Part shown: in pieces, positions 24,120 through 34,705 of the stretch
Position numbering within the stretch: the first letter of the stretch is position 1
How the letters are laid out: every line of letters begins with the position of its first letter
DNA from: Clytia hemisphaerica
Taxonomy: Eukaryota > Cnidaria > Hydrozoa > Leptothecata > Clytiidae
NCBI GenBank assembly: GCA_902728285.1
Contig: CACVBU010000004.1
Span: 1,101,909 to 1,165,908 of the forward strand
Reading direction: 5' to 3'
DNA: 64,000 nucleotides
Position numbers and translations under genes: made by a program
Notes under the pieces: model-generated
The model's database searches: none
Seen by the model: the letters and a program-made list of their open reading frames with translations, nothing else
What the model was told of the DNA's origin: nothing

Positions 24120-24790
24120 TTTGAAACCTCGCGTGACCTTTTTTGATACAGGAATAGAGTTTATTTACATTACACTTTTGTTTTTTATGTTGTTTTTCAT
24201 TATTAAAACAGGTAATTTTTCTTTAGCGCGATATAAAGGCCTGCTTTAGAACTTCACTCGACTTTTCGAATGTTCAAATTATATTTTGTTCGAATATTCT
24301 ATTATGTTCTATATAGAACTGCTTGTATGTAAAAAAAGAAATATTCTTTTATTTCTATGTTTGGTATATGTTTGCATTAAAATTAGATTATCGGTTGTTG
24401 CAGGTTGATGTATCCAACATTATTATACACACATTTTTTTAGAAATAGTGCTGCAGTAAGATTGGATAGTAGGGTATATGGATGGATGAGGATTGAGGAT
24501 TATTATATTATTATTATATATTTCTTTTGCTTTGAACAATAGGCCTGTCAATCTTAACCTAAAATTTCACTCTGGTATTCTTATTATATGAGTTGTTAAA
24601 AAGTAGTTATTACTGAAAGACAAAGGGTCAAACGTCTAGCTTGTTTTCTCGGAAATCTGTGTTTTTGATTCAATAACTCCAGGCAACTCTTACATTATAT
24701 TATAACTTTTTACATTCTGTTTTGTGCTGTTTTGTTTAATGAGTTGCCCTTTAACACTTTTTTTATGTCGCATCATTCTCGTCATCTTCT
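24120..24790. other. No gene seen
   Basis: AT-rich sequence with TTATTA-type low complexity near 24500. No domain recognised. Confidence 0.4.
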
Positions 24791-25106
24791 GTCGGTGAAA
24801 GCTCAAAAATCAAATGTAAAATTTGTAGAATCATGGTAGAGCCAAAATCTATGGGTGCTCACGTGGGAAAACATATTGTGAATAATGAGATTGCCGTCAC
24901 TCAAAAGCTGTGTGGATTCTGTGGTAAAGAGGGGTGCTCACTCTCTTGAAAAATCATCTCAAAGCGGCAAGAAAACATTTTTTAACCCTGTTTCAAATTG
25001 CATTTATTTTTTTAAGTATAAGAAACTTCGGGACAAGGCTTCCAAATGCACACCTTGCACAGACAAGATAATTACTTGTCCAATATGCAACATGTATATG
25101 TGGTGA
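24791..25106 (+). pseudogene. Relic of a transposase C-terminal zinc module
   Basis: Read with one frameshift near 24945, this encodes CKICRIMVEPKSMGAHVGKH, then LCGFCGKEGCSL, then CIYFFKYKKLRDKASKCTPC and CPICNMYMW. The same cysteine and histidine order (C-x2-C, M-x2-HVG-x-H, LCGFCG, C-x-Y-F-x-Y, C-x2-C) forms the C-terminus of the P-like transposase gene at 47222-48615. No catalytic region lies nearby on this strand. It is probably the last exon of a decayed relative; sequence divergence is high, so it is not a recent copy. Confidence 0.65.
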
Positions 25107-25625
25107 CGGCCATAACTATAAGATCTCAGACGATGAGAAAAAAATCTTGTTTTAGTCTGATCTCAACATATCTCAAAGCTCCCAAAACACTTGGAGTATG
25201 TTTAATTTTGTTTTAATTTTCTCAACTCTTTATCTGTTTATATTTGTTCAGTTTAGTTATTTGTTTGAGAGAAAGCGAAGAATCTAAAAATTAAGAATTA
25301 AAAATGCTTTCATAACATTTTTCTTGTACTGTACAATATTTGCCTTGACTAAACTCTTTTTAATTTTATGAATTTCTTTGACCAACTAAATCTGACTAAA
25401 GGAATAATTTTTGATTGTTACTATATGCTCAGCAGTACTCAGTACTATTAGATAAGACTGAGAAGCAGATTTTTGAGCAAAACAAAATCAGTGCCCTCAT
25501 TGGCAAAAATCTATCAATGTCCTTAATTGAATAAATTTCTAACCCTATTTTATTTTGAATTTCGACCCACCCCACCCCAGGATACATGCTGCTGTATTGT
25601 CCACTGACCCCCCTGGCTATGCAGA
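25107..25625. other. No gene seen
   Basis: AT-rich, non-coding in all frames beyond chance. Confidence 0.4.
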
Positions 25626-25975
25626 TACCATTCCGAACACTTTCTTCTAAAGAATTTGTTCTCTTTTATCTTGAAAATGAAAAAGAACAATGTCATATTG
25701 ATAAAAAAGTATGCAATGTATTAAATGTCTTTGATTGAGCGTGAGAGACTGTGTGCCAAAGCAAGGACAACCTTCTGACAAAGGCGATGCTAAGCACTCC
25801 ACACAGTCTGGGCTAGTACTATTAACTTGTTTTTGGTATAAAAGAGAAGGAAAATGAGATTGTATGACAAATACTGGCTATGCTGATACCATTCCCAACA
25901 CTTTCTTTTAAAGAATTTGTTCTCTTTTATATCTTGAAAAATAACAATGTCATATTGATAAAAAAAGTATGCAAT
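25626..25975. repeat. Dispersed repeat with hairpin module, partly tandem
   Basis: The segment starting GATACCATTC at 25626 recurs 253 bp on at 25879, so the unit is partly duplicated in tandem. The first unit contains the best-preserved hairpin module (25746-25809): 10-bp arms AGACTGTGTG/CACACAGTCT around AAGGACAACCTT and GGCGATGCTAAGCACTC. The second unit stops before the module. Confidence 0.65.
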
Positions 25976-28046
25976 GACAGACAGACATTGTCAGATTGTA
26001 GCTCAACTCAAGTTGAGAACAGTCTACTTACAACTGTCGAACGTGCTAACCGCACTGGGCTCAACTTCAGTGTTTTTAAATCATTCGTAGGCCCAATTGT
26101 AAAATTGTGACCAATGTAGCAAATTTCCAGTTTTAGCCTAGTTTTGGCGAAAACTCATGACCACGCCCTTAAAAATGAAAAAAACACCCCCAGATATTCA
26201 CCCAAGGAACAAGTGTGCCAAATTTCAGCCAAATCCGATAATTTTTGAAGTCTCCAGCCTGCCCCAAAGTTTTCGGACAGACATACATGCATACATTGTC
26301 AGATTCTAGCTCAAGTTGAGAATATGAAAAATTGAATGACCAGAATTGGCAAAATAGTTCGTTTCTAAGATGGCTTAATTTTGGGCAGGCCGCTACTAGA
26401 TAAAAGAAGAAGCTTGTTAGTAATAACAGATTGTGCGTCAATCAGACAAAATGGCAGTCAGAGTAGACGCACTTCCAGGCTGATTCAATGCACCTTTTCA
26501 TACACTCTTTTAGAGAAAAGTTCTTTCATCTTGAAAATAAAGAAGTAATACCTTTAGAGACCTACGTGATAGAACCGAAGTAAATAAACAAGTCAAGGTC
26601 TTTGAGTACTACAGTATATCATTTTTTGAAAATCGTGAAAAAGGAAAGTCTTTCACCCAAAAAAGCCCCAGAATTCTGGGTTTGTCGCAGGAATGTGTCA
26701 CATAGGTGTCAAAAAATGGCGGGCAGAAAAAGTATTTCTGAATGAAGTTTATGAAAAATCAACCACAATCCTCTCCTCAAAAGAAAATGTCAGGGCAAAT
26801 TGTTTTTCAGCCCATTTTCCACATCTTCAAATCAGAAAAACAGTGTAAAAAGTGACCAAACCAGCTAGCTGACTTGACATTATTGTTATTTTTCTGGAGG
26901 TACCGTCAACTGGGGTTACTTTCATCAAACAACGAGGGATAACATTCATCGCCTCCAAAGAAGATTTTTCGAATTGTAAATTGAGCTAAAAATTGTTCAT
27001 TGTTTTAAAACTTAAGAATTAAGAATTATAATTTCCAACTTATATTGATAAAGATCAGGCACCAGGAAAGTCTGTTATTTTGAGGTGATGAAGGTTAACC
27101 TTGTCGACCCTTGTTGTTGATTAATTACTGAAAGCAGATGGATGATTCAGCTGTTTGCTTAGACTCAAAAGATAAAAATAAATTGGAAAAAATAAACATT
27201 CAAAATGACAGATTATACCCAAGCAAGGCGACAGGAAACATTCATCATCATTAGTTTCGTAGTTTGATTATATTGAGTTGTAGTACTAACTCTAATCACT
27301 ACTACAGTAATCCTATCCTAAATTTTGATACACATTTTTGAAAACAGTGAGAGAAACTTCATACCATTTGTACTTTTAAAATCTAAAATCAGCATTTCTT
27401 TCGATCTTGATGAATCATGTAAAATTCCAACTTTTAGCTGTAGCATGTGACTTGTGCGATTTTGGGATTCCTCGTTTTTCTCTACAAGTCCATCATCTCA
27501 AGTTTCACTGCTTTTCGAAAACGTACATCGTAGAAACCGGGGGTATGAAACTAAGGAACTGATGTATTTTGTCAAAAAAAACAACAATTCTAAAAGAATT
27601 AACAATTCCCCAAGATGAATAAAAATGCATTTTTTTAGAAATTTAAGAAAAATAGTTATTCAATTTGCATACCATCGATTTTGAAGCAATATAATTTTAA
27701 AAAGAGACCCCCGTCGAACAAAGAAGACAAACAAAGAAGAAATTCTGTTATGTAGTTTTAGAAGCTTGAAAATATAATATTGTTTTAATTTATATCAAAT
27801 GATTATTTTTATTGTATGAATCTTAAATTGGCATATTTTTCAGTAATAATTCAATAGACAGTAGATCTAACAATTGATATTCCACCCCCGACAAGTCCAC
27901 ATTAATTTTTTTTTAATTTTTTTTTATGGATGGATTGTGCGCGGGAAACTAATTGACATAGCCTTGGGCCCCAATCGGATTTTTTTGCTAGAATTTCTCA
28001 GCTGGATTTCTTAAATACACAGCGTTGCAAAAGTATTGAAAGTAGA
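25976..28046. other. No gene seen
   Basis: About 2 kb of AT-rich sequence. Frames at 26169-26441 and elsewhere lack domains and splice context. Nothing supported. Confidence 0.4.
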
Positions 28047-28053
28047 GCAAAGG

Positions 28054-28353
28054 CCCGGGGGGGGTACTAGGGCAAAATGGGTTACGGGGATGCTCCGCTG
28101 GTCAGGGTACCTTTTTTAACCTCCACGAGTCCCAGGTAGGGTCGTAAAAACACCAAAATAGAAAAATCAGTCCCTCGTAGGGTGCCTATTTTTGGAAAAT
28201 TTGGGGAAAAAGTAGAAAATTTGAGAAAATTTTGGAATTTCAGTCCCATTCAGGGTCACTTTTTTCGCAAATTTCGAGTCCCACGTAGGGTCCATTTTTC
28301 GAACCTCAGCGGAGCACCCCCGTCGGTCGACAAGGGTAGTACCCCCCCCCGGG
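28054..28353. mobile_element. G-run MITE, copy 1, with 7-bp target duplication
   Basis: The ends are CCCGGGGGGGGTACTA and its inverted form TAGTACCCCCCCCCCGGG. The 7-mer GCAAAGG flanks both ends (28047-28053 and 28354-28360). The interior repeats a degenerate word like AGTCCCACGTAGGGT five or six times. A second copy lies inverted at 55471-55762. The frame at 28182-28385 is a by-product of the repeat words. Confidence 0.8.
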
Positions 28354-28360
28354 GCAAAGG

Positions 28361-29335
28361 TCTGGCAACCAAAGCACGCGATTAATCGAAAAATTTCACG
28401 TGATTTTATTTCCGCATATATGTTCCTTCATTATAACAACATTATAACAACATACAGTTATGACTTTATCAAATTTATTATTTCTTAAGAAGAAAAAGTC
28501 AACTCCAGTCTCATTATTCAGGCAGGGACACTTTTTCGAGCCCCCAGCGGCAAACCCAAATCGGTCGGCAAAATACCCCCGGGTTTTTATGAAACACACT
28601 TGAAGAATCGACAATTCTACCTGGCGCACTGTCGGCACTTCAATGGCTTTTCCTACATTACGTGTAGTCTAGTATCCTAGACGACTAAACCGAAAACTAA
28701 TTATGATAAGCTGAATATCATAATAAAAAAAAGGAGCAGAATTATTAGTATAGTATAGTTTCAGACCTATCCTGTAACAATATTATCGTATTAACTATCG
28801 AATTACGAGGGAATGAGAATAACACCGACCACTACTGTATAAATTAACACATATTAAAATTATTCCAGTCCAAATATTACGTCATATACGTCTGGTCATG
28901 AATTTCTGGAAAAATTCAAATAGGAATAAAAATAAATCTTGGTCGAACCACTTTTTGCTTTCGACCCAAAAAAATTCTAGACAATTCGAGGCACCATGTC
29001 GGAACTACAAAGGTTTTTAACATTTAACAAACCGATCGAATTTCTTTGCCCTTTTCCGACTGCTTTCGTCCGAAAAGATTCCAGACGATACTCTGTAACG
29101 CCGTAAAGCATTATTCGTGTCGGGACTTCAAAGGCGTTTAAAAACGAAAAAGAAGTTCGATTTCATTTTCCTTTCTTCACAGACAAACGGAAGACAACTT
29201 TGTCTGGCGCATTCGAAATTTTTTGTACATGAGTTCAAATCGATATCTTACATGCTCTTTCGTGTTCATTCAATTCTCTGGCAACTACAAGTCACAAGTC
29301 GTCGTCAAGAACTTCATCAACTTCATCTGTTCATC
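28361..29335. other. 5' flank of the 120-residue gene; imperfect tandem repeat
   Basis: At 28520-28590 a partial G/C-run repeat (GAGCCCCCAGCGGCAAACCC) resembles the nearby MITE. Two imperfect copies of about 105 bp follow at roughly 28955-29165. They share GCTTTCG, TTCTAGAC/TTCCAGAC, GTCGGaACTaCAAAGG and a TCGATTTC-type end. They may be part of the promoter or 5' UTR of the gene at 29336. No TATA box is clear. Confidence 0.4.
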
Positions 29336-29998
29336 ATGGGTGCCGATCAAAGTACACAAAAAGGTATGTTGAGAACATAAATTCATACGTTTAAAATATC
29401 TTTGTATATGTTTCGTAGGTTGGCCTTGCACCTTCTCTTCGTTACAGAGTGTACGGATGTGGACTTTTTTTCATTTTTAACTTTTGTGCGAAAGAAACTG
29501 ACTAGGACAAGCCGCGTTATTCGATTTTTTGGGTGTCAGAGTTTAGTTAACATAGAACATACCCAATGCTATCATGTTGACCTCCCCACCCCCAGGATAA
29601 ATTTTTCTTTGACTGTTTCACATATTTTACTTTAGCTTAAAATTATCATTTTTTACTTTTTAGAGACAATTGAGCAAGTAATTGAAGACGTATTACCAAC
29701 CATCGGTAAGCTTGAGATCCGAAACGAAACCGATGGAGAATGCAAAGTAACAATCAAAGCCTCCAAAATCGAAGAGAATGACGCAGGCAAGATCACTGTA
29801 AAACAGAAACGATTGGCTGCAAGAACAACGATCAAGACCAAATGTTTGGTACGAAGTGATTTGAATAATCGGGACGTGCACGTTTGGGGATATGACCGTT
29901 ACGGGGAAAAGCTAAAATTGAACAACCAGGAAAAATTGGTCCTTGACTTGGACGATGGGGATACGATTCGAATTGTGGTATCGAGAAAAAGACATTAA
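29336..29998 (+). CDS. Small myristoylation-signal protein, 120 residues, two exons
   Basis: Exon 1 (29336-29363) encodes MGADQSTQK. A 300-bp GT-AG intron follows (GTATGT donor, TTTTTAG acceptor) and exon 2 (29664-29998) completes a 120-residue protein with intact frame and phase. Residues 1-6, MGADQS, fit the N-myristoylation consensus (Gly2, Ser6), so a membrane-attached cytoplasmic protein is likely. The rest alternates short hydrophobic and charged segments (KLEIRNETD, KVTIKASKI, DGDTIRIVVS), suggesting a beta-sandwich, and ends in basic RKRH. There is no signal peptide or transmembrane segment. A likely poly(A) signal AATAAA lies near 30459. I do not recognise the family. Codon use and intact splicing make it one of the few candidate host genes in this window. 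Confidence 0.7.
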
Positions 29999-30595
29999 AT
30001 GGTGAGAACATTTCAAAATGGACACGTTTTTTGAATCTCGGATTTCTATAGCAATTTTTAAATCGTTTATATTTTTTAATAACATTTCTTTGAAAATTAA
30101 AAAAACTCCTTTTAGTTGTTCTTTTGAAAAAGGTATAAATTTCGTGTGATTCAGAGGATATTGAAAAAGAGTTCAATTGTCAATTTCAATCAAATGATTT
30201 TCTCCTTTTCTTCTACGCTGATTAATCTTTAGTCCGCCCACTCATCCTACAGAGCCATTTTTAAATAACAAAATTTTTATTTGAGTAAATAATACGAACA
30301 CAAAAAAGATTCCGTTGTTTGCTCGATATTTTTCTTGGTGGATTATTCCTCGTCCTCTTCGGCCTTTTGTCCTCGAATGAAAGCTTTTATTCATCCTTTT
30401 TGTGTATAATATATTTTTTATTCATACTTTTTGTGTAAATATATTTTGAGTCGGTGAAAATAAAATGAAGATTTGATAAAATTTAACATGCAATAATCTG
30501 TTGATGATTTCTTAATTAAGGAAATGATAATATTCTATGTTGTTCATGAATGTGTATATCAGGAGGACCATAAATCGAGGGGCATATATTAGTAC
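29999..30595. other. 3' region of the small gene
   Basis: AT-rich 3' UTR-like sequence with repeated TTTTTGTGTA words near 30398-30440 and an AATAAA. No further gene seen. Confidence 0.4.
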
Positions 30596-31116
30596 GGCCC
30601 AGCAATCGGCCATATGGGGACGTCCTGCAGCGTACCTTGAGCGTCCCCGTAGGTTTTGATATTTGATGTTTTTTTTGGGTGTAGATTCCAAAAAATGTGG
30701 TCCAAAGTCCTGAAAAGTTGACGGAAGGGCGCTACAGGACCGTAAATGACCCCCTCCCCTAGCGTCGGACTGGGTAGGTCTCGTGACTTAAAACTTTCTG
30801 GAGACGTCAACCATATCGAAGGGAAAAAGCATGCCAAATTTACGATTACCGGGCCGTACGGCGTTTTTAGCCGGTCAAATTTTCCGTGAGGTATAATTAA
30901 TCTAGTTCTATCTTAGTTATATATCTATGGAAATAATCTATATCTAAGGGAAACACTCAAACATAAAATACCAAACAACACCCCGGGAAAGGTGTATTAG
31001 AATGATTTTACAAGCGAGCGCATTCCTTTATATACGAAATAACAGCCAATGAGGTAGCCGATTGCTGATTATGGGTGGGTATGGGTGATTATGGTTGTAT
31101 CCGCGGATTAGAAACA
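30596..31116. repeat. Dispersed repeat, about 520 bp, left copy
   Basis: This region matches, as an inverted copy, 51950-52487 along its whole length, with many point differences. Shared blocks include GACGTCCTGCAG, CGGAAGGGCGCTAC, TTTTCCGTGAGGTATAATTA, ATGTTTGAGTGTTTCCC and CTAATCCGCGGATA, in mirrored order. The matched frames contain YGPVAPF-QLFR and NLHPK in both copies, but both are too short and broken to call a gene. The right end runs into a GACG microsatellite. Confidence 0.8.
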
Positions 31117-31133
31117 CCGGAGAAAAGTTGGTA

Positions 31134-31205
31134 ACAGACGAACGGACGGACGGACGGACGGCGAATGGACGGACGGCGAATGAACGAACGGATGAACGAA
31201 CAAAA
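31134..31205. repeat. GACG/GAAC microsatellite
   Basis: A tetranucleotide tract of GACG units with GAAC and GAAT variants. Frames on the minus strand rich in Arg, Pro and Ser here come only from this repeat. Confidence 0.9.
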
Positions 31206-31377
31206 GGAATGCACAAGACACCAAAGGAAGTGATAAGATGAAGACCAAAGTCTGAGATAAGGTGCGGTACCTTGAGTAAGCATCTCCTGCCACTCTAGAG
31301 TCACTTGTCAGCTTAACTAGAAGAAAGAAATTAAAATATAGGCACAAAGTCTGACCATACAGTTATTGACCATACAG

Positions 31378-31560
31378 GTTTTTTGCGGAACGTGACACGC
31401 GTTCCACATCCTTTGGCAAGATCTGCGTACGCGGGACGTAAATTTGTATATGTTCGAAAAAGTGTTTCCAAAACTGCTACCTTCGACGAAAAATGTCGAC
31501 TTTGCTCTGCATTGAAGAATGGCACCTGTTTAGCCAGTGAAAAGAAGCATTTACCTCGTA
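31378..31560. repeat. Dispersed repeat X, left copy
   Basis: Nearly identical, in the same orientation, to 52596-52827, including CATCCTTTGGCAAGAT, the block through GTTTCCAAAACTGCTACC, and the end AAAGAAGCATTTACC. The other copy carries a ~19-bp duplication of TGCGTACGCGGG-type sequence. Both strands are open across most of it, so neither frame can be preferred. A captured exon or a piece of a longer element are both possible. Confidence 0.75.
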
Positions 31561-32950
31561 AGTTTTATTGAAAATTAATTTTAGTAAAACTTTGTTTGTA
31601 AAATGACGTTACTGCTGTTCACACTATTGGAAATTTCACGAGTGCCATCATTGAGGTTATTTACCACTTCCTCTGGGAGAGGTGACAGCTGTCAGTAGAG
31701 GATCTACTTGCTGAAGTGGCTGTCAACTGAAATTTTCGATAAATGGTCTGCAAATGTGTGATTGATGGTTGTTTACATTGTGGTATCCAAACTTCATGGC
31801 ACATTTTTGTGATAATTGATTGGAGTAACCATTCCTTATACATAAACTAATCTCATGGAAAACTATTTTTATGGCTTGATCAAACCAAATATCTGCAACA
31901 GTCTTAAGTCGGATTTATAAATATTTTAACTTTAAGGGAATTATGTCATGGCTAAACTTAACATTCAGCGAGTATTGTTGCCAAACAATGATTTTTTGTC
32001 ACGTCAGCCGATATCTACTGTACACTGTTCGAGTAACACTTTTACTACAAAAAAGATCATACGCCATTGAATATTGGTTGATTGTGTTCAATAACATTCG
32101 TTGAGGAGGTATGCTGCTGTGAAGAGCGGACAAAATATTTGCAGGAGTTTTTTAATTATTCAACATGACATTAGAAAGACTTTGTTGTGGTTTGTGACAT
32201 CAAGCAAACGCTTGTACCAATTTTCAATGCAACACAAGAAGGGGGTCAAATTGTGAATGTTTTGTGTGATGTGATGTTTAATGACATTAACTTTTACATA
32301 CTAAGGCAGCAATCACTAATACACTTCCATTTTATTTTAAATATTTTTCAGTCGTAGTGGAAAGTTTCAAATTCACCGGTCATTCACTGGTGCTGGTGGT
32401 CATTATTCAGTTCAAACACTTTAAATAATTCCCAAATAAAATAAGCACTTTAGAAGCATTTTCCTAAAAACTCTTGAGCGTGTTACTGTGAATGGTCCTA
32501 AATTCGACAGCCCTGCCTGAATCCGACCCCCAAATAACTGCTATGAAAAAACTCTATGTTTACAAACATTCCCTCTCAAAGTTAAACAATAAACTATTGC
32601 AAGGACTCTTGAAACAAAACATCTAAAACAAGATGACCATAATGTCAAGATATCAATTAATGTTATCAAAAAAGTGTGACGTGTAAAAATAATTACTTCA
32701 ATATTCTGATTCTGTTGCTCGTGTGTTAAGCGCAATTTATGTAATAAAAAAATATATTTTGTATAAGAACTAATTATTATAATTTGGTTCAATTGGTTCA
32801 GTTTAGTTGGCGTCAAAGCGAACGGTTTGTTTTTATTTTAGTTTGTATCCTCCAAAGACCCCTTCGGATTTAGGCAGGGCTATCGGATTTAGAACCACTG
32901 GCTAGGTGAAATGGAGATGTTTGTGATCGCCGCCTTATAATATACCTGAA
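31561..32950. other. No gene seen
   Basis: AT-rich sequence with no domain-bearing frame or recognisable repeat. Confidence 0.4.
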
Positions 32951-32954
32951 GTGG

Positions 32955-33255
32955 ATAAATTTTGGCGTGGATTTAATTTGGCAATTGGCCAAAACACGAT
33001 TCTTGACGGGGATTTTGCTAATTTCACGATAGATCAATTTCATAAAATTTGGTGGGGATTTAATTTGGCAAAATGCTAATTTTGAGACACTTAAAATGGG
33101 TAAAAATTACTATAAAATATACTGAAAAGTTACTATTTTTTACATAATATTCTTTTTGTTAAATTTGTCGGGGATTTAGTTTGGTGAATGGTCAGTTTTT
33201 AAAATTTTGGCAGGGATTTAATTTGGCGATATTTGTTAAAATTTGCCAAATTCGA
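32955..33255. repeat. Word-repeat element (GGGGATTTAATTTGGC)
   Basis: The degenerate word GG(G/C)GATTTAATTTGGC(A) recurs five or six times at uneven spacing, mixed with inverted forms such as TTTGCCAAATTC near the right edge. No target duplication was found. The design resembles the elements at 11.1 kb and 34.4-34.7 kb. Confidence 0.55.
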
Positions 33256-34360
33256 AGAACGCCCTTGATAGCTTCTGAGCACAACAAAAATCTTCTTGTC
33301 ACAGAGCGGCTTCTTCTTACCATCTGGTTACTCCAAGCTGTGCAGATGTCGTTGAGCCAGGGGCGGATACAGGGTATGTGGACGTGGTGAATTCACACAC
33401 TCAATTTTCTCGAGATTCGAAAAAATAAAAACACTAAAATTGTTTTCTATAAATTTTTTCTTGTAGAAAAAATATTTTGTTCTTTCAAAGAAACACAAGC
33501 CGTATATGTATAAAAGTTGCGAAGCGATCCAGAGCCACCTCGATTCGCAAGTTGCAAGCAAAACATTTAGTTCCAAATAATAGGAAAATTTCATATTTTC
33601 AAAAAAACGGAATAACTAAAAATGTTTAAAAGGAAAAAAAACTTTCAAAACAAGAAGCAATTTCATATTATACTTAAGTTCAACAGATTGCAAGGATGGA
33701 AAAATGTCTTGTATATTTGGGAAAAAGTTTTAATCTGAAAGAATGCCCTAAAGGGAAAAACTCCACTCTCAGAAGCCATTTTCCATTTCAAAAGCATTCT
33801 GAAAAGTTAAAACATTTTATAAGGCCACAATCACAAATAACTAGTGTTCGCGCTGTCCAACTGACTGATAATATTTTTCTTAATTTTCCGAACACTGCAA
33901 TACAGTAGCTATTTATTCAATATTTTCGTTGGATTTGATTTCTGCCCGACACAGTTTGAAAATCCAATTTTTCTGACGTTTTATCTGCCGACCAAACGAT
34001 CAATTAATTTCTTAACCTAAAAACGACGTAAACCGGCGCAAAAACCAGTTATTAGTGATGGTGGCTTATTTTCAGAAAAGATATCAAAAAGGAAAAAAAA
34101 ATTCATACTGTACCAGGAATTATTTCCTTATTTTCAATTAGTACGTAAAAAATTGCGATTGTAATCAACAAAAGTTTTTCACATTTTAAACGTGGAAGAC
34201 AGTATTATATATAGTTGACGACAAAGGTTTTCCATGTTTTAGATGCATGTCAAAAAAAAAATTATAAGCTCAGGCGAAAATAAAAAAGTTTAGTGTTACC
34301 GGAAACCGGTCCAATGACAAAACTTTTTTTCTGACCCGGTCGCAAAAATATATACTTAAA
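33256..34360. other. No gene seen
   Basis: AT-rich, with frames that overlap on both strands and lack domains (33328-33594 minus, 33696-33908 plus). Confidence 0.4.
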
Positions 34361-34361
34361 T

Positions 34362-34705
34362 GCGATAAACTTTTGTGGAGATTAAATTTTGCAGATTTCA
34401 CGAATTTGGGTGTCATCCCCAAAAATCTGCAAAATTAAATCTCATTGAAAATTTGAGTAGGCCTTTTCAGCAAAATATTTCAAAACAAAACTCAAAAACT
34501 GTTTGAATGTTTACTGGCATCAAAGAAGTGCTAATAATACGCATTCCAACGACCAATGTGATTTGACAGTACAGGCAAAAAAATTGTAAGAATATTGTCA
34601 CACGATAGTGCCATCCGCGAAATTAAGTCCCCGCGAAATGTTTCAATTTTGGGGATTAGCCCAACCGCGAAATTTAATTCTTGCAAAAGTTTATCGCATT
34701 AAAGT
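34362..34705. repeat. Word-repeat element (GCGAAATTAAGTCCCC)
   Basis: The ends are partly inverted: GCGATAAACTTTTGTGGAGA on the left and CTTGCAAAAGTTTATCGCAT on the right. Inside lie repeated words of the type AAATCTGCAAAATTAAATCTC and GCGAAATTAAGTCCCCGCGA. This suggests a MITE-like element with a word-repeat body. Confidence 0.55.

Noticed and set aside
23590..25809. Hammerhead ribozyme in the hairpin modules
   Set aside because: The CTGATGA and GAAA core elements are absent; CTGACAAAGG is not a match.
31028..31347. Minus-strand frames rich in Arg, Ser, Pro and Val
   Set aside because: They come from the GACG microsatellite and show no domain.
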